This document shows positions 1 to 7,583 of a stretch of 10,597 nucleotides of DNA, one piece after another. The DNA is from an uncultured Bacilli bacterium (GTDB lineage Bacteria; Bacillota_I; Bacilli_A; RF39; UBA660), in the NCBI GenBank assembly GCA_949746915.1, contig CATKEA010000161.1:1-10597 (forward strand). The letters are read 5' to 3'. The notes beneath the pieces were generated by a model, which was given only the letters and a program-made list of their open reading frames with translations, did no database searches and had not been told where the DNA came from. A program made the translations under genes and the position numbers. Numbering within the stretch: the stretch's first letter is position 1; the number at the start of each line of letters is the position of its first letter.

Positions 1-99
1 AGATACAACAAAAATGAATACAACAGCAATACAAAGAATCGTTATCACATAAATTGAACAATCTCTTAAAAACTCTTTTATCTCTCTAAAATCGAACAA
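1..99 (-). CDS. N-terminus of a membrane protein, possibly signal peptidase I (partial, runs off the left edge)
   Basis: A reading frame opens with TTG (97-99) behind a good ribosome site, GGAGGG at about 106-111, six bases upstream. It stays open for 33 codons to the window edge. The peptide begins MFDFREIKEFLRD, a short charged cytoplasmic stretch, and then becomes a hydrophobic segment (about residues 15-33, IYVITILCIAVVF...). A charged N-terminus followed by one transmembrane helix, next to ileS, fits the start of type I signal peptidase, which cleaves secretory signal peptides. The catalytic Ser and Lys boxes would lie beyond the window, so the product is a guess from layout. Another small membrane protein is possible. 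No clear -35/-10 pair is seen upstream. The preceding gene ileS has its own terminator, so this gene probably has a separate promoter in the AT-rich gap at 113-187. Confidence 0.5.
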   Translation of the reverse strand, partial: MFDFREIKEFLRDCSIYVITILCIAVVFIFVVS

Positions 100-175
100 A
101 TTAATCCCTCCAGCTATTCATATATATACTACTATAATTTTGAAAAAAATAAAATATAATTAAACAAAAATCTTC

Positions 176-217
176 CAAAAAATAAAAAGTGGTACACAAC
201 TTAACATTATGACCACT
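176..217 (-). terminator. Terminator of the antiporter-ileS unit
   Basis: Starting 13 bases after the ileS stop, on the minus strand, AGTGGT (212-217) pairs with ACCACT (188-193) across an 18-base loop. A T-rich run follows (187-176, TTTTATTTTTTT). The stem is only 6 bp with a wide loop, so strength is moderate, but position and T-tract fit a Rho-independent terminator. Confidence 0.6.
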
Positions 218-230
218 ATTTACAATACTT

Positions 231-3200
231 TTAATCCCTTCTAATTACATCAAGTTTTACTGAGTAACCATTAATATCATTAACCTCTGTATCAAGTTTC
301 TTATTTTCAATATCAACAGCCAAAGTCTCTTTCATTATAACATCTCTAAAATTGTCAATAGCACTAACAAATTTATCATCAGTAGCATCATATAACAAAT
401 GAATTCTATCAGTTATATTAAAATCCTTATTTTTTCTAAGCTGTTGTACTTTACTAATAACTTCTCTAGCAATCCCCTCTTCAATCAACGAATCAGTTAA
501 AGCTGTATTTAAAATAATAAATTTATTACCTTCATTAGCAGTATTAAATCCCTCTTTAGAAACAACTCTAACATCAAGCATTTCAGGAGTTACTTGATAT
601 TTTTGACCAGCAACTTCTACTTCTAAAATTTCGCCATTTTCTTGCTTTTTAACATCACTATAAGTAAACTTTTCTACTGAACTAGCAAACAATTTCATAT
701 TTGCTCCAAATAATGGACCACAAACTTTAAAATTAGGTTTAATCACAACATCCATATAAGTAGATAAATCATCAACAAATGTAATTTTTTTAACATTTAA
801 CTCTTCTTCAATTAAAACAGTTAAATCATCAATTAAATCTTTTATTCTTAAATCAAGAATTACCTCACTTATTGGTTGTCTTACCTTTATTTTAGCTTCC
901 TCTCTAGTTTTTCTACCTAGAGAAATCAAATCTCTTACTAAATCCATTTTTTCTTCAATTTTCTCATCTATTAAAGCTTCATCATACTTAGGAAAACTTG
1001 CCAAATGAACTGATTCTTTTCCAGTTAAATTTTGATATATTTCTTCTGAAATAAATGGAACAATTGGCGCTATCATTTCAGTAAGTCCAAGTAATACTTG
1101 ATATGTTGTTTTATAAACAGCACGTTTACTATTATCTAACGTACTTCCCCAAAATCTCTTACGATTACGTCTTATATACCAATTAGATAAATCTTCTGAT
1201 ACAAACTCTGTAATACTTTTTACAACTTTATTTAAATCATATTCCTCATAAGAGGCCGTTACATATTTTAATAACTTATTATATTTAGATAGAATCCATT
1301 TATCAATTTCCTCTAAATCCTCATAACTAACATCACATTTATCAATATCAATATTATCTGTATTAGCATATAAACTAAAGAAACTATAAGTATTCTTTAA
1401 AGTATTATAAAACTTAGAATAAACTTCTTTTAATCCCTCTTCATCAAACTTTATTGGTGTCCATACAGGAGAAGTATAAGGTAAATACCATCTAACTGTA
1501 TCAGCACCATACTTTTCTATTGTTTCAAATGGAGAAACAATATTTCCTCTTGACTTACTCATTTTCTTACCATTTTTATCAAGTAATAAATCATTAACTA
1601 AAACATTCTTATATGGACTTTTTCCCATTACAAAAGTTCCAAGTACCATCAAAGTATAAAACCAACCTCTAGTTTGATCGACTCCTTCAGATATAAAATC
1701 AGCTGGAAATTGACTTTCAAACAATTCTTTATTTTCAAATGGATAATGGTACTGAGCATATGGCATACTACCAGAATCAAACCAACAATCAATTACATCA
1801 GTAACCCTAGTCATCTCTTTACCACACTTTGAACATTTTAAATGGATATTATCAACTACAGGTCTATGTAAATCAACAGTTTCAACATCAACTAAACAAG
1901 TAGCTTTTTCTTTTAATTCCTGACGAGAACCAATCATCTCCATATGACCACAACTACATCTCCATAATGGAAGTGGCGTACCCCAATATCTATTTCTAGA
2001 AATTGCCCAATCATTCAAATTTTCTAACCAATTCCCAAAACGTTTTTCACCAACAAAAGAAGGATACCAATTAACAGTTTTATTATTTTCAATAATCTTA
2101 TCTTTAAACTTAGTAACTTCTAAATAAAATGATGGTTTAGAATAATAAATAAGTGGTGTATCACATCTCCAACAATGTGGATAATTATGAGTCATTTTTT
2201 CCTTTTTAAATAACTTATCATTAGCCTTTAAATATTTAATAATATCAATATCAGCATCAAAAACAAGTGTATCTTTCCAAGGTCCTTCTAAATATTTTCC
2301 ATCTTCACCAACTGGATTAATAACTGGTAAATTATATCTTTTTCCAACATTATAATCATCCTGTCCGAATGCTGGTGCAATATGAACAATACCTGTACCA
2401 TCTTCTGTTGTAACATAAGTATCATTAGTAACAAAGAAAGCCTTACCAGAAACATTAAGCTCTGGAATTAGTTGTTCATACTCCATATATTCTAAGTCTG
2501 TACCCTTATACTCTTCAAGAACCGTATAATCATCACCCAATACTTTATTAGCTAGATTACGAGCTACAATAAACTTATATCCTTGACTTTCTACTTTTAC
2601 ATAAACAACATCTGGATTAACACAAAGTGCCACATTAGAAATTAAAGTCCAAGGAGTTGTTGTCCAAACAAGAAAATAACAATCTTCATCCTTCTTTTTC
2701 ATTGGAACGATAACTGTATTTACAGTGTCTTCCTTATATCCTTGAGCAACTTCATGACTAGCAAGACCAGTCCCACAACGTGGACAATAAGGAAGAATCT
2801 TATGCCCTTCATAAAACAATCCTTCATCAAAAAACTTCTTTAAGATCCACCATTCCGTTTCAATATAATTATTATCATATGTAACATAAGGATGTTCTAA
2901 ATCAATAAATTGTCCCATTTTAGTAGTAAGAAGTGAAAAAGCCTTTTCATTAGTCCATACACTCTCTTTACACTCTTTATTAAACTTTTCTATTCCATAC
3001 TTCTCAATATCTTTTTTACCAGAAAAGCCAAGCTTCTTTTCAACTTGTAACTCAACTGGCAACCCATGAGTATCCCAACCTACTTTTCTTAATACTTTCT
3101 TTCCCTTCATTGTTTCATACTTACAAAAAACATCTTTTAGAAACTTTGCCATCATATGATGTAACCCTGGCATCCCATTAGCAGTTGCTGGACCATCATA

Positions 3201-3320
3201 AAAAACAAAATAATCATTTCCTTTATTTATACATTTTTCTAGTAATCCTTGTTTTTTCCAATTTTCATTTATCTTATCTTCAACAACTGAAACTTTTTCC
3301 TTTGATAACTCTTTAAACAT
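231..3320 (-). CDS. ileS: Isoleucyl-tRNA synthetase, long eukaryote-like type (IleRS2)
   Basis: This 1029-residue class I synthetase charges tRNA-Ile with isoleucine in the cytoplasm and edits misactivated valine. Visible motifs are: the HIGH-equivalent in GMPGLHHMMAK, reading G52-L-H54-H55; the editing-domain threonine-rich stretch WTTTPWT (219-225) and HIAPAFGQDD (313-322) with its Asp; the catalytic-domain WFDSGS (513-518); and KMSKS (586-590). Cys pairs occur at 179/182 (CPRC), 383/386 (CWRC) and near 496/499. A C-terminal anticodon-binding region includes KTREEAKIKVRQPI. The length and the G-x-H-H motif mark the IleRS2 class rather than the shorter bacterial IleRS1 with HxGH. The ATG has a strong site, GGAGGAG, five bases upstream, and lies 12 bases after the antiporter stop with no terminator between. 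It is therefore the second gene of the T-box-controlled unit. Family assignment is secure. Confidence 0.97.
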   Translation of the reverse strand: MFKELSKEKVSVVEDKINENWKKQGLLEKCINKGNDYFVFYDGPATANGMPGLHHMMAKFLKDVFCKYETMKGKKVLRKVGWDTHGLPVELQVEKKLGFSGKKDIEKYGIEKFNKECKESVWTNEKAFSLLTTKMGQFIDLEHPYVTYDNNYIETEWWILKKFFDEGLFYEGHKILPYCPRCGTGLASHEVAQGYKEDTVNTVIVPMKKKDEDCYFLVWTTTPWTLISNVALCVNPDVVYVKVESQGYKFIVARNLANKVLGDDYTVLEEYKGTDLEYMEYEQLIPELNVSGKAFFVTNDTYVTTEDGTGIVHIAPAFGQDDYNVGKRYNLPVINPVGEDGKYLEGPWKDTLVFDADIDIIKYLKANDKLFKKEKMTHNYPHCWRCDTPLIYYSKPSFYLEVTKFKDKIIENNKTVNWYPSFVGEKRFGNWLENLNDWAISRNRYWGTPLPLWRCSCGHMEMIGSRQELKEKATCLVDVETVDLHRPVVDNIHLKCSKCGKEMTRVTDVIDCWFDSGSMPYAQYHYPFENKELFESQFPADFISEGVDQTRGWFYTLMVLGTFVMGKSPYKNVLVNDLLLDKNGKKMSKSRGNIVSPFETIEKYGADTVRWYLPYTSPVWTPIKFDEEGLKEVYSKFYNTLKNTYSFFSLYANTDNIDIDKCDVSYEDLEEIDKWILSKYNKLLKYVTASYEEYDLNKVVKSITEFVSEDLSNWYIRRNRKRFWGSTLDNSKRAVYKTTYQVLLGLTEMIAPIVPFISEEIYQNLTGKESVHLASFPKYDEALIDEKIEEKMDLVRDLISLGRKTREEAKIKVRQPISEVILDLRIKDLIDDLTVLIEEELNVKKITFVDDLSTYMDVVIKPNFKVCGPLFGANMKLFASSVEKFTYSDVKKQENGEILEVEVAGQKYQVTPEMLDVRVVSKEGFNTANEGNKFIILNTALTDSLIEEGIAREVISKVQQLRKNKDFNITDRIHLLYDATDDKFVSAIDNFRDVIMKETLAVDIENKKLDTEVNDINGYSVKLDVIRRD

Positions 3321-3332
3321 AAAAATCTCCTC

Positions 3333-4280
3333 CTATATCAGTACCATTGAATAATACAAAACAAACATAAGTAAAAATATTATTCCTTCTCTTTTAGTTA
3401 TTTTATAATCATTTCTAGCAAATATAAATAAAGCCAAAGCTGATAATACCATAAATATTAAATCTAAATTATTAAATGTTCCTATATTTACTGAACCAAA
3501 TAACATTATTGGAAGTCCTAAAACAATTCCTATATTAAACAAATTACTACCTACAATATTACCAATAGCAATATCATATTCACCCTTCTTAGTAGCTGTA
3601 ACACTAGTAACAAGTTCTGGTAAACTAGTACCAAGAGCAATAATAGTAAGTCCTATTATTCTTTCGCTAACACCAAGACTCTTAGCAATATTACTAGCAC
3701 TATCTACAACCAAATTACTTCCAAATACAATAGCTATTATACCAAGTATTGTAAAACAAGCTGATTTAGATATGCTCCAAATTTCATCATCAGTATCATC
3801 TTCTGTTTTATTTCTCATCATTGAAAAAAGATAATAAATAAAAACACTGAAAAATAATAAAATTACTATACCATCATTTCTTGTTAACTGATTAACAATA
3901 TTACTTTCAAACATACCATCATTTATTAAAACAGCTAATAAAATAGTCATAAGAAGTACTAATGGTATCTCTTTTTTTACAGTTGTATCTTTTACTCTTA
4001 AAAAATGTACCAAACTACTACATCCCAAAATAAGTAAAATATTTAAAATATTACTACCTATAACATTTCCTAAAACAATTTCACCACTTCCTGATAAAAT
4101 CGACTTAATACTAACAGCAAACTCTGGAGCACTCGTTCCAAATGCTACAATTGTAAGTCCAACAAACATCTTAGACATCTTAAAATTTCTTGCTAAATTA
4201 CTAGCACCATCGATAAAAACATCAGCACCTTTAATCAATAACACAAACCCCACTACTAATAAAATTATTTGAATTGCCAT
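3333..4280 (-). CDS. Na+/Ca2+-type cation antiporter (CaCA family, YrbG-like)
   Basis: This 315-residue integral membrane protein is built from two inverted homologous halves, as in the Ca2+/cation antiporter superfamily. Each half carries the paired alpha-repeat signatures: GTSAPE (48-53) with GNVIGSNILN (71-80) in the first, and GTSLPE (217-222) with GNIVGSNLFN (240-249) in the second. The acidic residues in GTSxPE coordinate the cation in this family. An acidic cytoplasmic loop (about 158-167, KTEDDTDDE) lies between the halves. Around ten hydrophobic segments are visible. The start is ATG 4278-4280, with AAAGGA eight to nine bases upstream. Longer frames reach 4322, but their ATGs lie inside the leader terminator hairpin. 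The gene sits directly behind an isoleucine T-box and 12 bases ahead of ileS. Which ion it exchanges (Na+/Ca2+, K+ or H+) cannot be told from sequence alone. Confidence 0.93.
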   Translation of the reverse strand: MAIQIILLVVGFVLLIKGADVFIDGASNLARNFKMSKMFVGLTIVAFGTSAPEFAVSIKSILSGSGEIVLGNVIGSNILNILLILGCSSLVHFLRVKDTTVKKEIPLVLLMTILLAVLINDGMFESNIVNQLTRNDGIVILLFFSVFIYYLFSMMRNKTEDDTDDEIWSISKSACFTILGIIAIVFGSNLVVDSASNIAKSLGVSERIIGLTIIALGTSLPELVTSVTATKKGEYDIAIGNIVGSNLFNIGIVLGLPIMLFGSVNIGTFNNLDLIFMVLSALALFIFARNDYKITKREGIIFLLMFVLYYSMVLI

Positions 4281-4302
4281 ACAATCATTCCTTTCTAAAA
4301 AA

Positions 4303-4525
4303 CAAAAAAATCCATTCATCATAAGGACGAATGGATACGTGGTACCACCTTAATTTGTAGATATAATCTACCTCAACACTATAACGCGTTACCGTTTTTA
4401 TCTTATCCATAAAACTCAAAACTTGAAAGTGATCTAAATTCTAACTTATTTATTTTCTTTTCACCTACTAGAAAACTCTCTAAAAAACAGGCTTAGAATT
4501 CCGTCTTTCGCACTTGATTTCATGT
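4303..4525 (-). promoter_or_regulatory. T-box leader riboswitch, isoleucine-specific (ATC specifier)
   Basis: Read on the minus strand, the leader contains the near-canonical T-box sequence AAGGTGGTACCACG (4351-4338). Its TGGT bulge would pair with the 3' NCCA end of uncharged tRNA whose discriminator base is A. Stem I is recognisable: AATTCTAA (4500-4493) pairs perfectly with TTAGAATT (4444-4437), and the lower helix is GAAAG (4509-4505) with CTTTC (4429-4425). The internal loop between them holds ATC (4433-4431) followed by A, the expected place of the specifier codon; ATC is Ile. The distal Stem I motifs AGAGAG (4481-4476) and GGTG (4465-4462) are present. Stem III is GTAGAT/ATCTAC (4371-4357). 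The Ile specifier agrees with ileS downstream, although the antiporter gene comes first. Low charged tRNA-Ile should favour antitermination. Confidence 0.93.
4304..4336 (-). terminator. Regulated terminator of the T-box leader
   Basis: On the minus strand ATCCATTC (4336-4329) pairs perfectly with GAATGGAT (4317-4310) around an 11-base loop, followed by a run of T (4309-4304). It starts two bases after the T-box sequence, the normal place for the terminator that competes with the tRNA-stabilised antiterminator. Confidence 0.92.
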
Positions 4526-4530
4526 TTTTA

Positions 4531-4559
4531 AATATATCATATTTTTAAATACTTTTCAA
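4531..4559 (-). promoter_or_regulatory. Sigma-A-type promoter of the T-box-antiporter-ileS unit
   Basis: On the minus strand TTGAAA (4559-4554) and TATATT (4536-4531) are separated by exactly 17 bases. Transcription would begin near 4524, just ahead of Stem I of the T-box leader, which fits well. Confidence 0.85.
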
Positions 4560-4578
4560 GCTTAGTTTTTAAAATCAT

Positions 4579-4610
4579 GAAAAAAGATTATCAACATAAG
4601 TCAATAATCT
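4579..4610 (-). terminator. Terminator of the sepF-divIVA unit
   Basis: Four bases after the divIVA stop, AGATTATTGAC (4610-4600) pairs with GTTGATAATCT (4595-4585) around the 4-base loop TTAT, with two wobble pairs. It is followed by TTTTTT. This separates the division genes from the T-box unit. Confidence 0.88.
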
Positions 4611-4614
4611 AATA

Positions 4615-5046
4615 CTACTCAATCTCCAATTGTTCAATTTCTTCTACAACATCAAGTTGTTGTTCAACAATTGTTCTTAATCTATTCTTAAATACTTTTA
4701 AATTCTTTTCAGCCCTATTCTTCTCATTTTCTATTTTTTCTGCTCTCATCAACGCTTCATTAACTATTCTATTAGCATTTCCTTTAGCTTCTTGAAGAAT
4801 AAGATTAGACTCATACTGAGCCATTCTTTTCATGTTATTACTTGTCGATTCAACATTTTCTAATACTTTATTTAGTGACGTTTCTATTTCCTTGTAATGT
4901 TCTAATTCTTTTTTTAGTAGACCTATTTCAACTTCTTGCTTCTTCATTTTTTCAAGTACCAATTCAACTCTTTTAATTGTATCTTCTATAAAGTCATCGA
5001 CTTCTTTTTTGCTGTATCCTTGAAACTCCTTACTAAACTTCTCCAT
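4615..5046 (-). CDS. divIVA: DivIVA cell-division/polar scaffold protein
   Basis: This 143-residue, almost wholly coiled-coil protein matches DivIVA along its length. The N-terminal membrane-binding domain is FSKEFQGYSKKEVDDFI (4-20), equivalent to the FRGYDEDEV region. A heptad-rich linker follows. The C-terminal coiled coil contains the conserved stretches ILQEAKGNANRIVNEAL (83-99) and KVFKNRLRTIVEQQLD (116-131). DivIVA binds strongly curved membrane at division sites and poles and positions other division or sporulation factors. Compared with the 164-residue B. subtilis protein it lacks about nine N-terminal residues and has a shorter tail. The membrane-inserting Phe is kept (F8), but the following Arg is Gln (Q9). 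The start is fixed by GAGGTGG five bases upstream and by in-frame stops further up. It lies 35 bases after sepF, in the same unit. Confidence 0.93.
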   Translation of the reverse strand: MEKFSKEFQGYSKKEVDDFIEDTIKRVELVLEKMKKQEVEIGLLKKELEHYKEIETSLNKVLENVESTSNNMKRMAQYESNLILQEAKGNANRIVNEALMRAEKIENEKNRAEKNLKVFKNRLRTIVEQQLDVVEEIEQLEIE

Positions 5047-5081
5047 AAATCCACCTCTAAAACAAAGAAATTAAAACTATA

Positions 5082-5507
5082 CTACCAATTAAACCCCTCA
5101 TCATCACTGTCTTTTCTGCTACTTTTTGACCCTTTCAAAGCAGCATCATCAGTAATTTTTCCTTCTACATTAACATTATTAGGTGTACATAAAAAGATTC
5201 CCCCACCTAATTTTTGCATATCACCACTTATTGCATATAATGTTCCACTTAGAAAGTCAACAATACGTTTAGCTTGCTCTGGTGTTACTCTTTTCAAATT
5301 AACAACCACTGTATTTCTCTTTTTCAAATAATCTGCTATTTGTTGACTTTCAGAATAAGCTCGTGGCTCTAACAGAATCATTTTATTACCATTTGGCCTT
5401 TCTTCTGCTACTTCTTCCTCACTATTATAGTATTCATCATCACCAACATTTTCATCTCTGTCATCATTTTCTACACCAAGAAAACCTTTTAACTTTCCAA
5501 ATGCCAT
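5082..5507 (-). CDS. sepF: SepF, FtsZ-binding cell-division protein
   Basis: This 141-residue protein has the usual three-part SepF layout. A short N-terminal amphipathic membrane-targeting helix ([11 protein letters not shown], 1-11) is followed by an acidic disordered linker (about 14-38, rich in D and E). The globular SepF core (about 42-115) contains [20 protein letters not shown] (67-86), [20 protein letters not shown] and [10 protein letters not shown] (107-116). A short polar, charged tail ends in GFNW. SepF polymerises on the membrane, binds the FtsZ C-terminus and anchors the Z-ring, overlapping FtsA in role. The ATG follows GAGGG by six bases, behind a good promoter. Being paired with divIVA and close to ileS reflects the classic Bacillota order, but ylmG and ylmH are missing here. 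Confidence 0.96.
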   Translation of the reverse strand: MAFGKLKGFLGVENDDRDENVGDDEYYNSEEEVAEERPNGNKMILLEPRAYSESQQIADYLKKRNTVVVNLKRVTPEQAKRIVDFLSGTLYAISGDMQKLGGGIFLCTPNNVNVEGKITDDAALKGSKSSRKDSDDEGFNW

Positions 5508-5552
5508 AATTATCCCTCACATTCATTCTATACTAACTCTAATTATACATAA

Positions 5553-5581
5553 ATTGTAACATAATTTCTTTTCTTTGTAAA
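5553..5581 (-). promoter_or_regulatory. Promoter of sepF-divIVA
   Basis: On the minus strand TTTACA (5581-5576) and TACAAT (5558-5553) are separated by 17 bases, each one mismatch from consensus. A further TATAAT lies just downstream (5547-5542) but lacks a matching -35 box. The leader to the sepF ATG would be about 40 bases. Confidence 0.7.
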
Positions 5582-5599
5582 AGATTATTTTTCTAAATA

Positions 5600-5634
5600 G
5601 AAAAGAAAATCAAATTAATTAAAATTTGACCTTC
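5600..5634 (-). terminator. AT-rich terminator after the HerA-like gene
   Basis: On the minus strand GAAGGTCAAATT (5634-5623) can pair with AATTTGATTTTC (5616-5605), 12 bp with two G-T pairs, around a 6-base loop. TTTT follows. It lies about 20 bases after the stop and ahead of the sepF promoter. The stem is AT-rich, so confidence is moderate. Confidence 0.5.
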
Positions 5635-5654
5635 TAAAATTAACTAAATCAATA

Positions 5655-7415
5655 TTAATACCACAAATTAACTATATTAGCATTATTCGAAAGTGGTTCT
5701 GGATCTGGTTTTTCTAATCTTAATGCGATTGGAACTTTAAACGCAGTACCAAACACAATACAATTACCAGGCATTAACGTTTTTAACTGTTCCATTATTT
5801 TAGAACTCATATTAGGAACCATATTACGAATAAACTCTAAATCTCTCGGATGCAAAGTACGTAAAATTATAAAATTACTACACTGTGAAATAGTTGTTTC
5901 AGATAGCTCACTAGGTCTTTGAGTAATAAGACCAAGTAATACACCATACTTTCTTCCCTCTTTTGTAATTCGATCAAATATATTATAACCTAATATTTCT
6001 GTATCTTTATCATTTTGAACATATCTATGAGCCTCTTCAATAATAATATGAAAAGGAATAGATGCACGTTGCTTTAATGATAAAGAAAACTCAAATAACA
6101 TCTTAGAAAGAATCTTTGTAATAGCTTTAGCCATACGATCATCAACATAATTAATATTAAAATTAACTATCTGACATTTCTTTCCATCAAGCGAAGTAAG
6201 CAATTTTCTAATAAACATTTCTCTCGTAATCATCTCTGGATAATTAAAATAAGAAGCTGCATCACTATTAGCCAAAGCATGTAATCTAACACTTAAAATA
6301 TTAGCATAATCGAATACTTTATCACTCTTAAGAACACCCTCACTAATAAGTGCAAAATCAAGTGCTTTTTCTAAATCTGCAAGTGTATATGGAATACTTC
6401 CATCTGGATCTTTTAATTCAAGTCCTTCTATCATGAATTGACTAACAAATGAAACAACAAGTTCAATTTCTTGAATCTTACCACCTTTATCAACAAACAA
6501 ACATTGTTTCAAAGTTCTAATATATCCAGGTTGAACAATTTTACTTTCAAGATTTAAGTCCGTTGTATTAAAATTAGTAAGAACAGCAACTATTTGATCA
6601 CGTATTTTACTAGCATCATTTCCACTCATTAAAATATCCATTATAGCACGAGCTATAATATCATTTTTATGAGAAATAACTTCAGGATTATCACTTTTAA
6701 GTAACGTTACAAGTTTAAGTGCTTTAGTAATAATTGGTAATTGATTAGCTGCATCAACCCCAAGTAAATGTGCTATATCATCTGTATCTAAAAGCCAAAG
6801 TGGAATACACAATACCTCCCTGTCAGGATAAATTAAATTAGTAGTATAATTTTTATATCTAACTAATGGGTTCTTCTTTTCTAATTCCCCAAGCGCATGA
6901 TCATATTCCCCATAAGCATCAAACAAAAAAATATTAGCATTAAGTGGAACATAACTACTTCCTACAAAAACATTCTGTAACATTCTAGAAACAGTAAAAC
7001 TTTTACCACTACCTGTATTACCTAAAATAGCAAAATGATTACTAAAAAACTGATTAACATCAACATTAACACGATAATTATTATAAACTGTAGAAAGTCC
7101 TAAATATATCTGTGTATTATCTTTTATTTGTTGAGGACCAAACATTGATGCAAGTTCCTCCATATTAATCATTCTAACAGTTGCTTTAAAAGATGGCTTT
7201 TTATTAAATCCAGGCAAAAATACATTACTAATAAACTCCCCTAAAATTCCAATCTTCATTGTATCTTTACTAACATCTATTATTTCTCCAACAATCTTTG
7301 ACTTATCATCTTCAAAAACAGCATGAAGTCCAATCAAATTAGCTTGACTAGTTATATCAATATCAAGTTTTATTTCAATATCATTACCATTTATTGAAAT
7401 TATTTTTCCTAGCAT
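5655..7415 (-). CDS. HerA/DUF87-family ATPase (putative hexameric DNA translocase)
   Basis: This 586-residue P-loop ATPase has the HerA-FtsK layout. An N-terminal beta-barrel-like HAS domain spans about 1-80. Walker A is GNTGSGKS (132-139). Walker B is IIIEEAH (457-463), with a Glu pair before the Ala-His usual in HerA. A conserved EGRKYG (486-491) and the sensor-like TQRPSEL (498-504) follow, ahead of the C-terminal strand-rich end. HerA proteins form hexameric rings that move DNA; in archaea they work with the nuclease NurA in end resection, and bacterial relatives include antiviral SIR2-HerA pairs. No nuclease, SIR2 or other partner gene lies in this window, and the gene has its own terminator, so its partner, if any, is elsewhere. 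The start is ATG behind AGAGGGTG. The ATPase family is firm; the cellular role is open. Confidence 0.9.
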   Translation of the reverse strand: MLGKIISINGNDIEIKLDIDITSQANLIGLHAVFEDDKSKIVGEIIDVSKDTMKIGILGEFISNVFLPGFNKKPSFKATVRMINMEELASMFGPQQIKDNTQIYLGLSTVYNNYRVNVDVNQFFSNHFAILGNTGSGKSFTVSRMLQNVFVGSSYVPLNANIFLFDAYGEYDHALGELEKKNPLVRYKNYTTNLIYPDREVLCIPLWLLDTDDIAHLLGVDAANQLPIITKALKLVTLLKSDNPEVISHKNDIIARAIMDILMSGNDASKIRDQIVAVLTNFNTTDLNLESKIVQPGYIRTLKQCLFVDKGGKIQEIELVVSFVSQFMIEGLELKDPDGSIPYTLADLEKALDFALISEGVLKSDKVFDYANILSVRLHALANSDAASYFNYPEMITREMFIRKLLTSLDGKKCQIVNFNINYVDDRMAKAITKILSKMLFEFSLSLKQRASIPFHIIIEEAHRYVQNDKDTEILGYNIFDRITKEGRKYGVLLGLITQRPSELSETTISQCSNFIILRTLHPRDLEFIRNMVPNMSSKIMEQLKTLMPGNCIVFGTAFKVPIALRLEKPDPEPLSNNANIVNLWY

Positions 7416-7439
7416 AATTACACCCTCTATTCTTTATTA

Positions 7440-7480
7440 ATTATACCCTAACTTAAAAAAGAAATCTATAATAATTTCTT
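7440..7480 (-). promoter_or_regulatory. Probable -10 box of the HerA-like gene with an upstream palindrome
   Basis: On the minus strand a perfect TATAAT (7445-7440) sits about 25 bases ahead of the ATG. No good -35 box is present 17 bases upstream (TAGATT). That position overlaps a perfect inverted repeat, AAGAAAT-N8-ATTTCTT (7459-7480), which could be an operator. In AT-rich DNA it could also be chance. Confidence 0.4.
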
Positions 7481-7532
7481 AATAAATAAAAAAAACAAAA
7501 TCATTTAAAAAATCTTATAATCAAGTAAATTA

Positions 7533-7561
7533 TTGACACAATCATTAACAATATCTATAAG
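7533..7561 (+). promoter_or_regulatory. Strong promoter ahead of a broken gene
   Basis: TTGACA (7533-7538) and TATAAG (7556-7561) are separated by exactly 17 bases. GGAGGA (7571-7576) and ATG (7584) follow. The signals are intact even though the gene behind them is not. Confidence 0.82.
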
Positions 7562-7583
7562 TATCTACTTGGAGGATTATAGT

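Noticed and set aside
4281..4322. A 14-codon N-terminal extension of the antiporter starting at 4322
   Set aside because: The upstream ATGs lie inside the T-box terminator hairpin and lack a ribosome site; the ATG at 4280 has AAAGGA in the right place.
4936..5331. Plus-strand frame opposite divIVA and sepF
   Set aside because: Antisense to two well-recognised genes, low-complexity F/L/S-rich translation and no ribosome site.
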